Shown here piece after piece: positions 8,606 through 17,144 of a DNA stretch of 64,000 nt. Each line of letters begins with the position of its first letter. Within the stretch, counting starts at the first letter, position 1. Origin of the DNA: Stenotrophomonas sp. 169 (lineage in GTDB: Bacteria; Pseudomonadota; Gammaproteobacteria; Xanthomonadales; Xanthomonadaceae); NCBI RefSeq assembly GCF_014621775.1, contig NZ_CP061204.1, forward strand, positions 1,198,501 through 1,262,500, read 5' to 3'. The notes below the pieces were generated by a model. It did no database searches. It saw nothing but the letters and a program-made list of their open reading frames with translations, and was not told the origin of the DNA. The position numbers were made by a program, and so were the translations under genes.

Positions 8606-9865
8606 ATGAACGCCGTCATGCACCGCCGTTCAATGTGGGTGGCCGCGCTGTCCACCGTGGTGGAGTGGTACGACTTCACCCTGTACCTGTACTTCGCCAC
8701 CGTGCTGTCCCGGGTGTTCTTCGGCGGCGGCGAAACCGCGCTGCTGGCCACCCTGGCAGGGTTCGCCGTGTCCTACCTGATGCGCCCGCTGGGGGCGCTG
8801 TGCTTCGGCCATCTGGGTGACCGTCTCGGTCGTCGCTGGATGCTGCTGGCGTCGATGACCCTGATGGCCGCCGCGATGCTCGCCACCGCATTGCTGCCGA
8901 CCCATGCCCAGATCGGCGCCAGTGCAGGCGTGCTGCTGCTGGTGCTGCGCTGTGTGATGGCGTTCTCGGTAGGCGGTGAGTACACCGGGGTGGTGGCCTA
9001 CCTGCTGGAAAGCGCGCCCAGCGGACGGCGTGGTCTGATCACGTCGCTGGCATCGGCTGCCAGTGAAGTCGGTGCCTTGCTGGCGGTGGCGCTGTCCGCG
9101 CTCACGGTCGCCTTGCTGCCACAACCTGCGCTGGATACGTGGGGCTGGCGTATTCCGTTCTTCGTCGGTGCGGCGTTGGCGGTGGTGATCCTGCTGGCCC
9201 GCTCGGGCATGCACGAATCGCCGGAGTTCGAACGCCAGCAGCGCGAAGGCAGCGTGCCCAGCGCACCGCTGCGGCAGATACTGCGTTCGCATCCGGGCGC
9301 GGTCGCGCGTACTTTCGCCATATCGGCACTGGGATCGATCACCTACTACGTGGGCATCACCTACGTGCCCGCGTTCCTGCACGCCAACGGCCGCGGCGAG
9401 GGGGAAGCCCTGTGGCTTTCAACCATCGCGGCAGTGGCCGTGATCGCGGCGACGCCCTTGTGCGGTGCGCTGTCCGACCGCTTCGGGCGGCGCCCGATGT
9501 TGCTGATGCTGACGGTCCTGTCTGCGCTGCTGCCGTTGTCGATGTTCAGCTGGATGGCAGATGCCTCCACCGCAGGCGTCATCGCTGCAGCGGTAACCCT
9601 GGCCTGCGTGGCGGGTGGGATCAGTGCGGTGGCCGCATCGGCCACCGCAGAGCAGTTTCCCGGCGAGGGCCGCCTGAGCGGGCTGGCCCTGGGGGTGACC
9701 ATGGCCACCGCAGTATTTGGCGGCGCCACGCCGTGGCTGGCGCAGTGGTGGGTGGAGCGCAGTGGCTGGAATGCAGCGCCCGGCGCGATGATCGCCATCG
9801 TCGCGGTGCTGGTCCTGCCGGTACTGTGGCGGCTGCCGGAAACGCGTCCGACGCCAGTCCGGTAG
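8606..9865 (+). CDS. MFS transporter, metabolite:H+ symporter (MHS) family
   Basis: A 419-residue, 12-helix inner-membrane transporter. The N-terminal VVEWYDFTLYLYFA and PLGALCFGHLGDRLGRR motifs mark the MHS subfamily (ProP/ShiA/KgtP relatives), which import organic acids or osmolytes with protons. The second half repeats the loop motif GALSDRFGRRPML. ATG at 8606 follows AGGGAG; an earlier ATG in frame (8510) would add 32 hydrophilic residues before the first helix and was rejected. The TAG stop is part of the GGTAGCGCC head of a SMAG repeat. Substrate unknown. Confidence 0.82.
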   Translation: MNAVMHRRSMWVAALSTVVEWYDFTLYLYFATVLSRVFFGGGETALLATLAGFAVSYLMRPLGALCFGHLGDRLGRRWMLLASMTLMAAAMLATALLPTHAQIGASAGVLLLVLRCVMAFSVGGEYTGVVAYLLESAPSGRRGLITSLASAASEVGALLAVALSALTVALLPQPALDTWGWRIPFFVGAALAVVILLARSGMHESPEFERQQREGSVPSAPLRQILRSHPGAVARTFAISALGSITYYVGITYVPAFLHANGRGEGEALWLSTIAAVAVIAATPLCGALSDRFGRRPMLLMLTVLSALLPLSMFSWMADASTAGVIAAAVTLACVAGGISAVAASATAEQFPGEGRLSGLALGVTMATAVFGGATPWLAQWWVERSGWNAAPGAMIAIVAVLVLPVLWRLPETRPTPVR

Positions 9866-9989
9866 CGCCGAGCGACGCTCGGCGGACGAACAAAGGCGCC
9901 GCGCTGCGCGCTCGCCGAGCGTGGCTCGGCGCTACCAGAGAAACAAAGGCGCTGCGCTTCGCGCTCGCCGAGCGTGGCTCGGCGCTACC
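9861..9989. repeat. Three SMAG repeats, two within a 53-bp direct repeat
   Basis: GGTAGCGCCGAGC-GAC-GCTCGGCG at 9861 is followed by two inverted copies ending GCTACC at 9936 and 9989. Each inverted copy is preceded by AAACAAAGGCGC.GCGCT, so a unit of about 53 bp is tandemly duplicated. The rest of the gap to 10035 is low-complexity GTTACCCGT sequence. Confidence 0.82.
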
Positions 9990-10035
9990 CGTTACCCGTC
10001 ACCCGTTACCGCTTGCCGGGATGTGTCGTGCTGGC

Positions 10036-10986
10036 TTACAGCGACAGTGTCTTTTCGATATCGGCCAGCACGGCGTGGGCATCCACGCCGATGGCGATCG
10101 ACTGCATGGCCTGGTTGTCCCACACGCTGGGGCCGAAGGACAGGCCGGCCGGCTTGGGGATGGTCATGCCGCGGGCCACGCCGTCGGTCGCCACGCGCAC
10201 GCTGGCGTGCTCGTACTCGAACAGTTCCGGCCGGGTCAGCGCGATGCAGGCGCAGCAGTCATGCACCACCATGCCCTTGTGACCGGCCTGCAGGTAGAAG
10301 TCCACGTAGTCCTGCGACAGCGCACGGACCAGGTCGGCGTCGGCACCACCGACCTCGGCCAGGGCATCGAGTCCATGGCGATCCATCTCCACCTGGGTGG
10401 TGACGTCCAGGCCGATGGCGATCAGCGGCCAGTTGGCGGTGAACACGATATCGGCGGCTTCGGCATCGCCCCAGATGTTGGCTTCCGCCGCCGGGGTGAT
10501 GTTGCCGTTGACATGGAATGCGCCGCCCATGATCACCACGCCGCGCACCAGCGACGCGATCTCGGGTGCTTCGCGCAGGGCCAGGGCGAGGTTGGTCATG
10601 CGGCCCACTGCGACCAGGGTGATCTGGCCCGGCTGGGCACGCACCATGTCGATGATCAGCTGATGCGCGCTGCGCGGATCGGCGGCGACGTCCAGCATGG
10701 CCGGCACCGGATGATTGCCCAGGCCGTTGTCACCGTGGATGTGCACCGGCCAGGCTTCCGGCTGTGCATCCGGCTGCAGCGGGCCCGCAGCGCCGCGGGC
10801 GACCGGCGCATCGAAGCCCCATACCTGCTTGAGGAACAGCGCGTTGTGGGTGGTGGATTCCACGGCGGCATTGCCGAATACCGTGGTCACCGCCAGCAGG
10901 TTCACCTGCGGATGCTTGTACAGGTAAAGCAGGGCCAGGGCATCGTCGACGCCCGGGTCCGTATCGAAAATAACGTTGTGCATCAT
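10036..10986 (-). CDS. Inosine/uridine-preferring nucleoside hydrolase family protein
   Basis: A 316-residue enzyme that cleaves the N-glycosidic bond of ribonucleosides to base and ribose. The Ca2+-binding signature DTDPGVDDALAL is at residues 8-19, and the downstream IMGGAF and EANIWGDAEAA segments also match the family (the latter carries the active-site Asn-Glu region). No signal peptide, so it is probably cytoplasmic for salvage. It starts with two ATG codons (10986 and 10983). It stands alone, convergent with the MHS transporter gene, which could feed it only speculatively. Confidence 0.88.
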   Translation of the reverse strand: MMHNVIFDTDPGVDDALALLYLYKHPQVNLLAVTTVFGNAAVESTTHNALFLKQVWGFDAPVARGAAGPLQPDAQPEAWPVHIHGDNGLGNHPVPAMLDVAADPRSAHQLIIDMVRAQPGQITLVAVGRMTNLALALREAPEIASLVRGVVIMGGAFHVNGNITPAAEANIWGDAEAADIVFTANWPLIAIGLDVTTQVEMDRHGLDALAEVGGADADLVRALSQDYVDFYLQAGHKGMVVHDCCACIALTRPELFEYEHASVRVATDGVARGMTIPKPAGLSFGPSVWDNQAMQSIAIGVDAHAVLADIEKTLSL

Positions 10987-11068
10987 GGCGTTGTTCTTCT
11001 GTTTCGTCGTGATTGTTCGCTGCGTATTGTGTCACGACGGAACACCCGCCAAGGCCACCCCACGGCCA

Positions 11069-11091
11069 GGTAGAGCCGACTTCAGTCGGCT
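11069..11091. repeat. Single SMAG repeat
   Basis: GGTAG-AGCCGAC-TTCA-GTCGGCT lies between the nucleoside hydrolase start and the 3' end of the TonB receptor gene. Confidence 0.8.
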
Positions 11092-11119
11092 CAGTCCCAC
11101 TGCACCCCTCCAACGTAGC

Positions 11120-13276
11120 TCAATATTTCCAGCGCAGGCTGAAGGCCACGAAGCGCGGCTCGCCGTAGTTGTTGTAGTCCAGGTTCGCCCAGTAGGTCTT
11201 GTCCAGCGCGTTGCGCACGCTCACCGTGGCCGTCCAGCTGTCGCTGATCCGGTAGTTGGCGTTGAACTGCACCAGCGCATACGCCGGCTGGTTCACGGTC
11301 ACCGCGCCACCGGTCGGGTAGGGCACGTTGAACGCCTGCACCTTGCTCTGCCACTGCACGCCGCCCCCCAGGGTCAGCCGCTCCCAGGCACCGCGCAGGC
11401 GGACGCTGGTATTGAGCTGCAGGAAGTCTTCAGGCAGGTTCGCGTACAGCAGGTCGGTCGCCGCGCGGGTCACCTTTACGTGGGTGAAGCCGGCATTGAC
11501 CGTCCAACCGGGCAGGATCTCGCCGTTGAGGTCCAGCTCCCAGCCCCGTGCCTTGGTGCCGTTGATGCCGATGAAGGCCGAGCTGCCATCGCTGAGCGAG
11601 CCTTCCGGCACGCTGGCGTCACGCACCGCGTAGTTGTCCTGCTTGGCCTCGAACACGGCCGCGTTGGCAGTGAACCGGCCCTGCATCCACTGCGATTTGA
11701 TGCCCGCTTCCACGTTGGAGCCTTCCACCGGCGCCAGCAGGTTTTCGTTGCGGTCCTTGTAGTTCTGCGGATTGAAGATCTCGGTGTAGCTGGCGTAGCC
11801 GGAAACGTTCGGCGTCACGTCATACACCAGGCCCACGTACGGCGTGACTTCGTCATCCACCTTGTACGCGCCGCTGGTGGCGGTATAGGTGTTGGCGACG
11901 TTGTAGGCCCGGGTGCGGGTCTCCCACGAACTCAGCCGCGCGCCGGCGATCAAGGACAGCGGGTCGGCCAGGCGCAGGCGGGTGGAGGCATACACACCGC
12001 GTTGGGTGGTACGCGCGTCGCGGTGTGCCCCGGTCCGGCGCACGATCAACTCCGGCGCGTCGCCGTTCCAGGTGTTGATATCGGGGATGTCGTAGCGCCA
12101 GCCCGCCGTCGGGCTCATCGTCCACGCGGTGGACTGCAGGTCGGAGAAGCTGCCACCCAGGACGACATCGTGCTCGCGGCCAAACAGGGCGAAGGTGCCG
12201 GACAGGTACACGTCCACGCCCTTGCGGGTGTCGTCGGTCTCACCGGCAGCGCCCAGCAGGTACACGCCTGCGCCGGTGGTCGGGTCCGGGTAGCCGCTGC
12301 CGTACACGCGCACGTTCTGCACGTTGCCGCGGGTGTACGCGGTGTTGACCTTCAGCAGCCAGTCCTCGCCGAAACGCTGTTCCAGGTTGGCGAACGCGGT
12401 GCTGGTCTGGCGCTGCCAGCGGGCCCAGTGCGGGGCCATGTTGGTGCTGCGCGGCAGGTGCGCGAAGCTGCCGTCACTGTTGAAGAACGGCACCGTGCCC
12501 CAGGTCGAGCCGACCGGGTTGTTGTCCTGGGTCTGGAAGCCGACGGTGACCGTGGTCGACTCGGTCAGGTCACCTTCCAGCACCGCCATGCCGGACATCT
12601 TGTCCTCGCTGTAGCGGTCGTAATAGAAGTCTTTGTCCTGATACGCCGCGACCACCCGGCTGCGGAAGCGGCCATCGGCGGTCAGCGGCGCGTTGACGTC
12701 GGCCTGCATGCGGCGGAAGTCCCAACTGCCTGCGCTGACCGCGAAGGAGGCGTCGAAATCCTTGCCCGGCCGCTTGCGCAGCAGGTTCACAGTGGCCGAC
12801 GGCACGCCGGCGCCGCTGAGCAGGCCGTTGGCACCGCGGATCACTTCAATGCGGTCATAGAAGGCGGTGTCGTATTCCTGGTTGGTCGAGCCGCTGTACG
12901 TGGGCAGGCCGTCGACCTGGAAGTCGGTGATCGCAAAACCGCGCGCGTAGTACAGCGGGCGCTGGGTGTCGTAGAACGAGACATTGACGCCGGTGACGTT
13001 GCGCATCACGTCGTTGATGCTGAACAACGACTCGTCCTGCAACCGCTCCAGGCCGATCACGGTGGACGACTGCGGGGTCTCCTGCAGGCTGATCGGCAGC
13101 CGCGTGGTGCTGGACGGGGCGGCCTTGCTGCCGTGCACGCTGACCTGGTCGAGGGTCTTGGCACTGGCTGCGGCACTGGCGTCGGCCGCGGTGTCGGCCT
13201 TGGCCGGTACGGCGGTCAGGGCAGCGAGCAGCGCGATGGCCAGCGGCGCGGGTCGGAACGAGGAAGAGGCGGTCAT
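11120..13276 (-). CDS. TonB-dependent siderophore receptor
   Basis: A 718-residue outer-membrane receptor, probably importing a ferric siderophore (FhuE/FoxA/FpvA-like group). Residues 1-28 form a signal peptide ending at AKA. Residues 60-190 make the plug domain, with LPISLQETPQSSTVIG, RNVTGVNVSFYDTQRP and YYARGF. A 22-strand barrel follows, ending in an aromatic residue (WKY). There is no FecA-type N-terminal signalling extension, so it is not expected to drive a sigma factor itself. The start has a Fur-like site 40-60 bp upstream. Ligand cannot be named from sequence. Confidence 0.85.
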   Translation of the reverse strand: MTASSSFRPAPLAIALLAALTAVPAKADTAADASAAASAKTLDQVSVHGSKAAPSSTTRLPISLQETPQSSTVIGLERLQDESLFSINDVMRNVTGVNVSFYDTQRPLYYARGFAITDFQVDGLPTYSGSTNQEYDTAFYDRIEVIRGANGLLSGAGVPSATVNLLRKRPGKDFDASFAVSAGSWDFRRMQADVNAPLTADGRFRSRVVAAYQDKDFYYDRYSEDKMSGMAVLEGDLTESTTVTVGFQTQDNNPVGSTWGTVPFFNSDGSFAHLPRSTNMAPHWARWQRQTSTAFANLEQRFGEDWLLKVNTAYTRGNVQNVRVYGSGYPDPTTGAGVYLLGAAGETDDTRKGVDVYLSGTFALFGREHDVVLGGSFSDLQSTAWTMSPTAGWRYDIPDINTWNGDAPELIVRRTGAHRDARTTQRGVYASTRLRLADPLSLIAGARLSSWETRTRAYNVANTYTATSGAYKVDDEVTPYVGLVYDVTPNVSGYASYTEIFNPQNYKDRNENLLAPVEGSNVEAGIKSQWMQGRFTANAAVFEAKQDNYAVRDASVPEGSLSDGSSAFIGINGTKARGWELDLNGEILPGWTVNAGFTHVKVTRAATDLLYANLPEDFLQLNTSVRLRGAWERLTLGGGVQWQSKVQAFNVPYPTGGAVTVNQPAYALVQFNANYRISDSWTATVSVRNALDKTYWANLDYNNYGEPRFVAFSLRWKY

Positions 13277-13314
13277 GGCGGTTTCGCGGAAGGGTGGGGT
13301 AGGCGGACGGGCGC

Positions 13315-13336
13315 AAATGTAAATGATTATCGAAAA
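13315..13336 (-). promoter_or_regulatory. Fur-box-like site upstream of the TonB receptor
   Basis: AATGATTATCG at 13322-13332, inside an AT-rich stretch of otherwise GC-rich DNA, matches about half of the 19-bp Fur consensus (GATAATGATAATCATTATC). It sits 46-56 bp before the receptor start. This fits iron repression, but the match is partial. Confidence 0.5.
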
Positions 13337-13403
13337 CCTTACAATTCGCGATTGAGTCCGGGGCGACGAACGGTCGTGTCCGCGCTCAACCGCCAGGGCC
13401 GCC

Positions 13404-13432
13404 AACGAAAACGGCCACCCGAAGGCGGCCGT
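13404..13432 (-). terminator. Rho-independent terminator of mqo
   Basis: Read on the minus strand: ACGGCCGCC-TTCG-GGTGGCCGT, a 9-bp stem with one wobble and a stable TTCG loop, followed by TTTCGTT. It begins 25 bp past the mqo stop. Confidence 0.82.
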
Positions 13433-13456
13433 CTCGATAGATCACTTTGGCAGGCC

Positions 13457-15163
13457 TTACAGCGCCTGCAGCTCCTCGTTCTTGTTGCGCTTCACCTGCG
13501 GCGGCTCGGGCGCTTCGGCCGGGCGGGCCACCGTGGCGGGGATAGCGGCCGGCTGGATCACGTCCGCCGGCACATCCAGGAAGGGCAGCTTCAACGCCTG
13601 GCTGGTCAAGGTACGGATCTCGTTGGTCAGCGCCGGGCTCTCGTTGAGCTTGCGGCCATACGACGGCACGATCTCGCGAAGACGCGCTTCCCAGCCGGCT
13701 TTCATCTCTTCCGGGAAGGCCTTGGCCATCAGGTCGAGCATGATCGGCGGCGAGGTCGAGGCGCCCGGCGAGGCGCCCAGCAGGGCGGCCAGGGTGTGAT
13801 CCTTGTCGGTCACGATCTCGGTGCCGAACTGCAGCACCGGGCCTTTCTCCGGGTCACGCTTGATGATCTGCACGCGCTGGCCGGCGGTGACCAGCGTCCA
13901 GTCTTCGCGTTTGGCGTTGGGGAAGTATTTGACCAGCTCGGCCTGGCGGTCGTCGTCGTTCAACTGGGCCTGGTTCATCAGGTACTTCACCAGGTCCAGG
14001 TTTTCCGCGCCCACGTTCAACATCGGGGCGACGTTGTTGTGGGTCACCGACGAGTAGAGGTCGAACCACGAGCCGTGCTTGAGGAACTTGGTGCTGAACA
14101 GCGCGAACGGTCCGAACAGGACCACGGGCTTGCCATCGAGCTTGCGTGCATCAAGGTGCGGCACGGACATCGGCGGCGAGCCGGTCTCGGCCATGCCGTA
14201 GGCCTTGACGCTGTGGCGCGAGGCGATGTCGGCACCCTGGAAGGCGAGGAACTGGCCGCCCACCGGGAAGCCGCCGTAGTTCTTGGCTTCCGGAATGCCC
14301 GACATCTGCAGCAGCTTCAGGGCCGCGCCGCCGGCACCGATGAAGACGAAACGCGAGTGGGTGGTGGTCTCGTTGCCGGACGCAAGGTCCTTGACGGTCA
14401 CGTTCCAGGTCTTGTCGTCGTTCTGGCGCAGCGCGGTGACTTCATGGCCCAGGTGCAGGCCGAAATTCGGGCTGCGCTTCAGGCCATCGGTGAGCTGGCG
14501 GGTGATGACGCCGAAGTTCACGTCGGTGCCCAGCGGCATCCAGGTAGCGGCGACTTTCTGCTTCGGGTCGCGGCCTTCCATCAGCAGCGGAGCCCACTGC
14601 TTGATCTGTGCCGGATCTTCGGAGTACTGCATGCCGTAGAACAGCGGATTCTTGACCATCGCCTGCTGGCGCTTGTGCAGGAAGTTGATGTTGTCGTCGC
14701 CCCACACAAAGCTCATGTGCGGGGTGGCATTGATGAAATCGCTGGGCTGGCTCAGGCGGCCTTCGCGCACCTGGTGCGACCAGAACTGGCGCGAGACCTC
14801 GAACTGTTCGGCGATGCCGACCGCGCGCTTGGTCTCGATGCTGCCGTCCGGAAGCTCCGGGGTGTAGTTCAGCTCGGCGAACGCGGAATGCCCGGTACCG
14901 GCGTTGTTCCAGCCATCGGAGCTCTCTTCGGCCACGCCGTCGCGGCGCTCGTACACCTGTATGTTCCAGTCCGGCTGCAGTTCCTGCAGATAGGTCGCCA
15001 GGGTGACGCTCATGATGCCGGCGCCTACCAGGACTACGTCAACGGGCTTGTCGTTGCTGGCCGCCGGCACCGAGCGCTGGGTCAACGGCCAGTACAGGAA
15101 CAGTACCGACGTCACCAACAGCAGCACGAGCAGGGCGACTAAAGCCTTGCCAAATTTCTTCAT
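13457..15163 (-). CDS. mqo: Malate:quinone oxidoreductase with N-terminal membrane anchor
   Basis: A 568-residue FAD enzyme that oxidises malate to oxaloacetate and passes electrons to quinone, a TCA-cycle step at the inner membrane. The N-terminus has a hydrophobic segment (residues 8-25, [17 protein letters not shown]), then the FAD-binding VLVGAGIMS motif near residue 46. Family motifs [19 protein letters not shown] and GGQFLAF are present. A polar tail (about residues 535-568, Pro/Ala/Glu then Arg-Asn-Lys) extends past the core. Length suits the Mqo family (about 490-550) plus anchor and tail. Confidence 0.92.
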   Translation of the reverse strand: MKKFGKALVALLVLLLVTSVLFLYWPLTQRSVPAASNDKPVDVVLVGAGIMSVTLATYLQELQPDWNIQVYERRDGVAEESSDGWNNAGTGHSAFAELNYTPELPDGSIETKRAVGIAEQFEVSRQFWSHQVREGRLSQPSDFINATPHMSFVWGDDNINFLHKRQQAMVKNPLFYGMQYSEDPAQIKQWAPLLMEGRDPKQKVAATWMPLGTDVNFGVITRQLTDGLKRSPNFGLHLGHEVTALRQNDDKTWNVTVKDLASGNETTTHSRFVFIGAGGAALKLLQMSGIPEAKNYGGFPVGGQFLAFQGADIASRHSVKAYGMAETGSPPMSVPHLDARKLDGKPVVLFGPFALFSTKFLKHGSWFDLYSSVTHNNVAPMLNVGAENLDLVKYLMNQAQLNDDDRQAELVKYFPNAKREDWTLVTAGQRVQIIKRDPEKGPVLQFGTEIVTDKDHTLAALLGASPGASTSPPIMLDLMAKAFPEEMKAGWEARLREIVPSYGRKLNESPALTNEIRTLTSQALKLPFLDVPADVIQPAAIPATVARPAEAPEPPQVKRNKNEELQAL

Positions 15164-15319
15164 GGGAACGATTCGTTTGGGGAGGGAATCAGGATGCGTG
15201 CCGGCCAGGGGCGGCGCGTGAAGACGCGTCAGCAGGCGGCCGCCTACGGCGTCCAGTGACGTATTTTACCCGTTTGTGGTCCTGATTTGGTGCGACGCAG
15301 CATCCTGCGCGTGGCTGGA

Positions 15320-16225
15320 TCAGCGTTTGCGGCGGATCAGGGCCGTCGATGCGCCCAGCACCGCGCGGGTCAGCAGCGCCATGGTCTGCACGTCGCCTTT
15401 CCAGTGCTGCCAGTACAGCGGCACGTCCTCCCACGCGCGCTGGCGCACGTAGACCAGCCGACCGGCATCGAGGTGGCGCTTCACCAGCGGCAGCGGATTC
15501 ATCGTCCAGCCCAGCCCGCCCAGGTTGGCCTGGACGAACGCGCGGGTGGAGGGAATCCACCACGTGGGCGCCGTGTTGGGCACCTCGACCCCGGCCATCC
15601 GCCGCGCGAACCGGGCCTGCATGTCGTCCTTGCGGTTGAATACCAGGACCGGGGCCTGCGCCAGCGCCTGGGCGCTCACCCCCTTGCCGAAATGCCGGTC
15701 GCGGAACGCCGGGGTGCACGTGGCGGCGTAGCGGATGCTGCCCAAGGCGTGGATCTGGCAGCCCTGCACCGGCTCATCCAGCGTGGTCACCGCGCCCAGC
15801 ACCGTGCCCTGGCGCAGCAGCTCCACAGTGTGGTCCTGGTCTTCCACGCGCAGGTCCAGGGTGGTGCCGGTGACCTGTGCGAACTGCTGGGCCGCTTCCG
15901 GGAACCAGGTTTCCAGGCTGTCATGGTTCACCGCCACCGGGATGCTGGCCTGCGGCAGGTCTTCGTCGGCAAGCCCCATCCGGTGCAGCGCGTCGTGCTC
16001 CAGCAGGGCCGTCTGTTCGGCCAGCTGCACCAGCACCTGGCCCTCGGCGGTGGCGGTGGCCGGTGCGCCGCGTTTCACCAACAGCCGACCGACGCGGTCC
16101 TCCAGCGCTTTGACGCGCTGCGACACCGCGGAGGCCGTGACATTCAGCGATTGGGCGGCGCGATCGAAGCTTCCCTCGCGTATTACGGCGGCAAGTGCAC
16201 GCAGCTGGGCATGGTCAACGCGCAT
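15320..16225 (-). CDS. argP: LysR-family regulator ArgP
   Basis: A 301-residue LysR-type regulator. The N-terminal helix-turn-helix reads GSFDRAAQSLNVTASAVSQRVKALE, and a periplasmic-binding-protein-like effector domain follows. The ArgP/LysG identity comes from overall resemblance and from context: the divergent neighbour 136 bp away is a LysE/ArgO exporter, the classic ArgP target, activated by arginine or repressed by lysine. The intergenic DNA has TTAAG and TTTAGC blocks that may hold its binding site. Confidence 0.85.
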   Translation of the reverse strand: MRVDHAQLRALAAVIREGSFDRAAQSLNVTASAVSQRVKALEDRVGRLLVKRGAPATATAEGQVLVQLAEQTALLEHDALHRMGLADEDLPQASIPVAVNHDSLETWFPEAAQQFAQVTGTTLDLRVEDQDHTVELLRQGTVLGAVTTLDEPVQGCQIHALGSIRYAATCTPAFRDRHFGKGVSAQALAQAPVLVFNRKDDMQARFARRMAGVEVPNTAPTWWIPSTRAFVQANLGGLGWTMNPLPLVKRHLDAGRLVYVRQRAWEDVPLYWQHWKGDVQTMALLTRAVLGASTALIRRKR

Positions 16226-16361
16226 GGCAGTTAAGTTCCGCTAAAGAGGCTTAAGTAAGTTTAGCTTTTCTTGAGCGTGCTGCAACGCGACAATACGCGC
16301 CGTACCCCGGTGCTGTCCGCCTTCGCGAGGCACCGCCCACCCGCATTACAAGGTTGCCCTC
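16226..16361. promoter_or_regulatory. argP/argO divergent control region
   Basis: A 136-bp gap between divergent regulator and exporter genes. Its argP-proximal half is AT-rich for this genome (GCTAAAG, CTTAAG, GTTTAGC around 16240-16266), as expected for a LysR-type T-N11-A binding region. No promoter could be assigned with confidence. Confidence 0.45.
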
Positions 16362-16997
16362 ATGTTCTCTCTCATCTCCGCCAGCACCGGCCTTGCGGCC
16401 TGGTTCAGTGGTGCCGCTACCGGCATCGGCTTGTTTGCCGTGGTCGGTGCACAGAGCGCTTTCATCCTGCGCCAGGGCATCCTGCGCAAGCACATCGTGC
16501 CGGTCGTGGCGACCTGCGCGGCGATCGATGCGGTCTTCATCTTCGCCAGCGTGGCCGGCCTGCGCACCCTGATCCAGGCAGCGCCGTGGCTGACCAGCGC
16601 GGTGCTGTGGACCGGTGTCGCCTTCCTGGCCTGGTACGCGCTGAAGTCCGCGCGCCGTGCCATCGCAGGTGGCGGTGGCATGGGCGAAGCCGAAAGTGAT
16701 GACGGCAGCCGCCGCGCCGTGCTGATGGCAGCGGTCGGTTTCTCGCTGATCAATCCGCATTTCTGGCTGGACATGATGGTCATCGGTTCCATCGCGGAAA
16801 ACTTCGGCAACGACCGCATGGCATACGCCGCCGGTGTGGTCACCGCCAGCTGCATGTGGCTGACCGCGCAGGGCCTCGGCGCCCGCCTGCTGGCACCGTT
16901 GTTCAACAAGCCCGGTACGTGGCGCGTGCTGGATGGCACCATCGCGGTGATCCTGAGCATTCTTGCCCTCACCCTGGCGGTGCGCGGCGTCAACTGA
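16362..16997 (+). CDS. argO: LysE/ArgO-family amino-acid exporter
   Basis: A 211-residue inner-membrane protein with five or six helices of the LysE superfamily, exporting basic amino acids such as arginine or lysine (or toxic analogues). The N-terminal GAATGIGLFAVVGAQSAFILRQGI and the later SLINPHFWLD motif are characteristic of LysE/ArgO. Control by the divergent ArgP is likely. A strong terminator follows at 17030. Confidence 0.88.
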   Translation: MFSLISASTGLAAWFSGAATGIGLFAVVGAQSAFILRQGILRKHIVPVVATCAAIDAVFIFASVAGLRTLIQAAPWLTSAVLWTGVAFLAWYALKSARRAIAGGGGMGEAESDDGSRRAVLMAAVGFSLINPHFWLDMMVIGSIAENFGNDRMAYAAGVVTASCMWLTAQGLGARLLAPLFNKPGTWRVLDGTIAVILSILALTLAVRGVN

Positions 16998-17029
16998 TTC
17001 CACTCTCTCTCCAGAACGTGGTTTAAGGG

Positions 17030-17060
17030 GCGGCATCGGCAACGATGTCGCTCTTTTTTT
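17030..17060 (+). terminator. Rho-independent terminator of argO
   Basis: GCGGCATCG-GCAA-CGATGTCGC, a 9-bp stem with one G-T pair, then TC and seven T residues. Confidence 0.9.
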
Positions 17061-17144
17061 GCAGATACCCTGATTCCCAATTCGTTCACGTGCCGTTTAC
17101 AATCGTGGCGTGGCGGACATGCTGTCTGCAGAACGGGGATAAGG

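Noticed and set aside
10976..15142. A 1388-codon open frame on the plus strand
   Set aside because: It is antisense to the TonB receptor and mqo, is rich in His/Arg/Gln/Gly without domain sense, and reflects GC-rich frame openness.
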